Assembly (NCBI GenBank): GCA_022510705.1
Contig: JAFLSX010000005.1
Location: 1-59,966, forward strand
Source: Lachnospiraceae bacterium
Lineage (GTDB): Bacteria; Bacillota; Clostridia; Lachnospirales; Lachnospiraceae
Direction: 5' to 3'
DNA: 59,966 bases
Position 1 is the first letter of the stretch; each line of letters opens with the position of its first letter. Of the stretch, positions 57,718 through 59,966 are shown piece after piece. Below the pieces are notes generated by a model. The model was given only the letters and a program-made list of their open reading frames with translations, did not search any database and was not told the origin of the DNA. The translations under genes and the position numbers were made by a program.

Positions 57718-59598
57718 ATGAAGAAGTCGATAAATACGGCATTGCTGTACAGAAGAATAGTTTTGTTGATCTATGACGTACTGTCAGTAACGGTATCTGT
57801 GGTACTGGCATTGATGATTCGTCATGATTTTAGTTATACAAGTATAGATGAAACTTTTTTGGAATCGGTCTATTCCTTTTTACCGGTTACGACGGTAATC
57901 ACACTCCTTGTCTTTATGCTGTTTAGACTTTATAACAGTTTATGGGCATTTGCCAGTGTGAGTGAACTGCAAAACATTGTAATGGCATGCGGAGTGACCA
58001 CGGTCTTAAATGGTATTGGACTTGCTTTATTTCAAAAACCGGTGCCTCGCAGCTTTCCCTTTCTGTTTTTCTTTCTGTTAGTGGGGCTGACCTTTGCCAG
58101 CCGTTTCAGTTACCGCTTTTTCAGAAATTTAAAACAGATGGAAAAACTGAAGGAGATCGGTGCCAATATCATGATCATCGGGGCAGGAGAAGCCGCAAAT
58201 ATGATCATCAAAGAGATCAAGGCAAGCCGCTATACTCATATGCGTATCCGCTGTATCATAGATGATGATCCCAACAAGCAGGGAAGATATATTCAGGGTA
58301 TTAAGGTGGTTGGCGGCAGAGAGAAGATCAAGGAAGCTGTGGATAGTTATGATATCGACGAGATCTTTATTGCAATGCCCTCCGTGTCCCGGTCCGTCAT
58401 CAGTGAGTTCATTGATATCTGCAAAGATACGGAATGTAAGATTCGAACTCTGCCCGGCATGTATCAGTTGGTCAACGGGGAGGTCAATGTCAGCCAGCTA
58501 AAGGAAGTGGATGTGGAGGATCTTCTGGGACGGGATCCTATCGTGGTGGATCTGGAGTCTATTTTGGGATATGTAAAAGGTCGATGCGTGTTGGTAACAG
58601 GTGGCGGCGGCTCCATTGGCAGTGAACTTTGCAGACAGATTGCGGCACATAAGCCTTCTCGACTCATTGTTGTGGATATTTATGAAAATAATGCTTATGA
58701 TATTCAACAGGAGCTTAAGCAGAAATACCCTGAACTAGAGCTTGTGGTACTGATCGCATCCGTAAGAAATACGTACCGTATGAACCGGATTTTTGAAATC
58801 TATCAGCCGGAGCTTGTATACCATGCGGCGGCCCATAAACATGTACCCCTGATGGAGGACAGCCCCAACGAGGCAATTAAAAATAACGTGATGGGCACCT
58901 GGAAGACGGCAATGGCGGCCGCCAATAACGGAGTGAAAAAATTTGTGCTGATCTCCACGGATAAGGCCGTCAATCCCACTAACATTATGGGGGCCTCAAA
59001 ACGCATCTGCGAGATGATTATTCAAACCTTTAACAAGCATTATGATACCGAATTTGTAGCAGTGCGTTTTGGCAATGTACTTGGCAGTAACGGCAGCGTG
59101 ATTCCGCTGTTTAAGAGGCAGATTGCGGCGGGCGGACCGGTAACGGTGACGCACCCCGATATTATTCGTTACTTCATGACAATACCGGAAGCGGTTTCAT
59201 TAGTATTACAGGCGGGCGCTTATGCCAAAGGCGGAGAAATCTTTATACTGGATATGGGAAAGCCGGTACGGATTCTGGATCTTGCGAAAAATCTGATTCG
59301 TTTATCAGGTTTTAAGGTGGACGAGGATATCAAAATTGAATTTACGGGACTGCGTCCGGGCGAAAAGCTTTATGAGGAACTTTTAATGGATGAGGAAGGT
59401 TTACAAGATACGGCGAATAGCTTGATTTATATTGGACGGCCGATTGAAATTGACGAAGAACAATTTTTTATGCAGTTGAAAAAAATAGAGGATGCGTCCC
59501 GAAATGAAGAAGAGGATATCCGTAGGTTGATTAAAGATATTGTGCCGACTTATTGTATTAAGCAAGATGACGAGAGAAAGGTTGATTATGGAAACTAA
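57718..59598 (+). CDS. CapD/PglF-type membrane UDP-sugar 4,6-dehydratase
   Basis: 626 residues. Four N-terminal helices (about 12-120), a first Rossmann domain with IMIIGAGEAANMIIKEI near 151, and an extended SDR domain with VLVTGGGGSIGSELCRQIA near 291-309, AAHKHVPLMEDSP and STDKAVNPTNIMGASKR, where Met replaces the usual catalytic Tyr of SDR enzymes, as in PglF. PglF converts UDP-GlcNAc to UDP-4-keto-6-deoxy-GlcNAc with retained configuration. The following aminotransferase gene overlaps it by 11 bases, which supports a PglF-PglE pair making a UDP-4-amino sugar for bacillosamine, legionaminic acid or a Fuc/QuiNAc4N-type unit. Whether it could also serve PseC is unclear. Confidence 0.9.
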   Translation: MKKSINTALLYRRIVLLIYDVLSVTVSVVLALMIRHDFSYTSIDETFLESVYSFLPVTTVITLLVFMLFRLYNSLWAFASVSELQNIVMACGVTTVLNGIGLALFQKPVPRSFPFLFFFLLVGLTFASRFSYRFFRNLKQMEKLKEIGANIMIIGAGEAANMIIKEIKASRYTHMRIRCIIDDDPNKQGRYIQGIKVVGGREKIKEAVDSYDIDEIFIAMPSVSRSVISEFIDICKDTECKIRTLPGMYQLVNGEVNVSQLKEVDVEDLLGRDPIVVDLESILGYVKGRCVLVTGGGGSIGSELCRQIAAHKPSRLIVVDIYENNAYDIQQELKQKYPELELVVLIASVRNTYRMNRIFEIYQPELVYHAAAHKHVPLMEDSPNEAIKNNVMGTWKTAMAAANNGVKKFVLISTDKAVNPTNIMGASKRICEMIIQTFNKHYDTEFVAVRFGNVLGSNGSVIPLFKRQIAAGGPVTVTHPDIIRYFMTIPEAVSLVLQAGAYAKGGEIFILDMGKPVRILDLAKNLIRLSGFKVDEDIKIEFTGLRPGEKLYEELLMDEEGLQDTANSLIYIGRPIEIDEEQFFMQLKKIEDASRNEEEDIRRLIKDIVPTYCIKQDDERKVDYGN

Positions 59599-59966
59599 CA
59601 AATATCTGTCTGATCCGAGATTTGCCGGGATTAAGCCCTTTGATCCAAAGCTATGGTTATCATCTCCTACGATGCATGGTGATGAATTGAAGTGGATAAC
59701 AGAAGCAATACAAGCCAATTGGGTTTCCACTGTGGGCGAAAATATTAACCAAGTAGAAAAGCTGACAGCGGAAAAAGTAGGAAGAAAATATTGTGTGGCG
59801 TTGGCCTCGGGAACAGCAGCATTACATCTATCAATGAAGCTTGCCGCGGAAAGGTTGTATGGACAGCCAAAGATCGGACATGGCGCATTGGAAGGACACA
59901 AAGTATTTTGCTCCGATATGACCTTTGGTGCAACCGTGAATCCTATAGCATATGAAGGTGGAGAGG
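59588..59966 (+). CDS. DegT/DnrJ/EryC1/StrS aminotransferase, PglE/LegC-like (partial)
   Basis: Partial: the window ends after 126 codons without a stop. The start METNKYLSDPRFAGIKPFDP leads into LSSPTMHGDELKWITEAI, NWVSTVGENINQVEKLTA and YCVALASGTAALHLSMKLA, typical of UDP-4-amino-sugar aminotransferases. The PLP lysine would lie beyond the edge. AAAGG is 6 bases before ATG 59588, which overlaps the end of the dehydratase gene by 11 bases, so the two are translationally coupled and most likely act in sequence on UDP-GlcNAc. Confidence 0.85.
   Translation, partial: METNKYLSDPRFAGIKPFDPKLWLSSPTMHGDELKWITEAIQANWVSTVGENINQVEKLTAEKVGRKYCVALASGTAALHLSMKLAAERLYGQPKIGHGALEGHKVFCSDMTFGATVNPIAYEGGE

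Noticed and set aside
57718..59598. Calling the CapD/PglF-type protein PseB
   Set aside because: It has N-terminal membrane helices and an extra Rossmann domain and pairs with an aminotransferase of PglE type; PseB is short and soluble.

Overview
This window reads as one long cell-surface polysaccharide locus from a low-to-medium GC Gram-positive anaerobe, most likely a Lachnospiraceae-type member of Clostridia. The signs are strong purine-rich Shine-Dalgarno sites before nearly every gene, a LytR-CpsA-Psr ligase, membrane-anchored GH25 muramidases, a GlmS with no outer-membrane genes around it, and many poorly characterised multi-pass glycosyltransferase-like membrane proteins of a kind common in that family. 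The genus is not decidable from the sequence. All genes but one are on the + strand, and many overlap or are spaced by less than 30 bases. No tRNA, rRNA, CRISPR array, insertion sequence or phage gene was seen, and no stretch over 300 bases lacks a gene.

Layout. 0-10.6 kb: a bifunctional fucokinase/GDP-fucose pyrophosphorylase, a GNAT, an undecaprenyl-phosphate glycosyltransferase, an acyltransferase, GT-C-like membrane proteins (one split into two in-frame ORFs) and WecE for dTDP-Fuc4N. 10.6-18.6 kb: a minus-strand membrane-anchored SGNH-like protein, two related membrane-anchored GH25 muramidases, and rmlB, rmlA and rmlC interleaved with them. 18.6-23 kb: Wzm/Wzt exporter, Wzt carrying a C-terminal cargo-binding-type domain, followed by a methyltransferase plus kinase-like protein resembling the O-antigen chain terminator WbdD. 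23-28.1 kb: phosphoglucomutase, LCP ligase and GlmS, i.e. precursor supply and attachment to peptidoglycan.

28.2-39.1 kb: a polysaccharide co-polymerase-like protein, three glycosyltransferases, an EpsG/Wzy-type polymerase, a GT4 fused to a sialyltransferase-like (GT52/POLYST-like) domain, a PglK-like ABC flippase and a GT-C-like protein. 39.1-47.6 kb: a GT2, the pseudaminic acid genes pseF, pseI (fused to a GNAT), pseG and pseC with an acyltransferase inside the set, then a GT-C-like protein. 47.6-49.2 kb: a clearly AT-richer GT-C-like gene, probably a separate acquisition.

49.3-55.2 kb: a compact operon with its own strong promoter encoding FkbH-like HAD, acyl carrier protein, MBOAT acyltransferase, DltD-like SGNH protein, MaoC-like hydratase and SDR reductase. 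It has the architecture of a dlt operon with the D-Ala ligase replaced by a glyceryl-ACP-forming type of enzyme, and is my best candidate for an undescribed surface-acylation system. 55.3-60 kb: a Wzy/WaaL-like protein with an extracytoplasmic insertion, a CapD/PglF-type UDP-sugar 4,6-dehydratase and the start of a DegT-type aminotransferase.

How they work together (inference): Fkp, WecE, Rml and Pse proteins supply GDP-fucose, dTDP-Fuc4N, dTDP-4-keto-rhamnose and CMP-Pse. Cytosolic glycosyltransferases build polymers that leave by two routes, Wzm/Wzt for a capped chain and a PglK/EpsG route for a repeat-unit polymer. GT-C proteins, acyltransferases and the FkbH/MBOAT module decorate outside, and LCP joins the product to peptidoglycan. 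RmlD and a recognisable PseB are not in the window.
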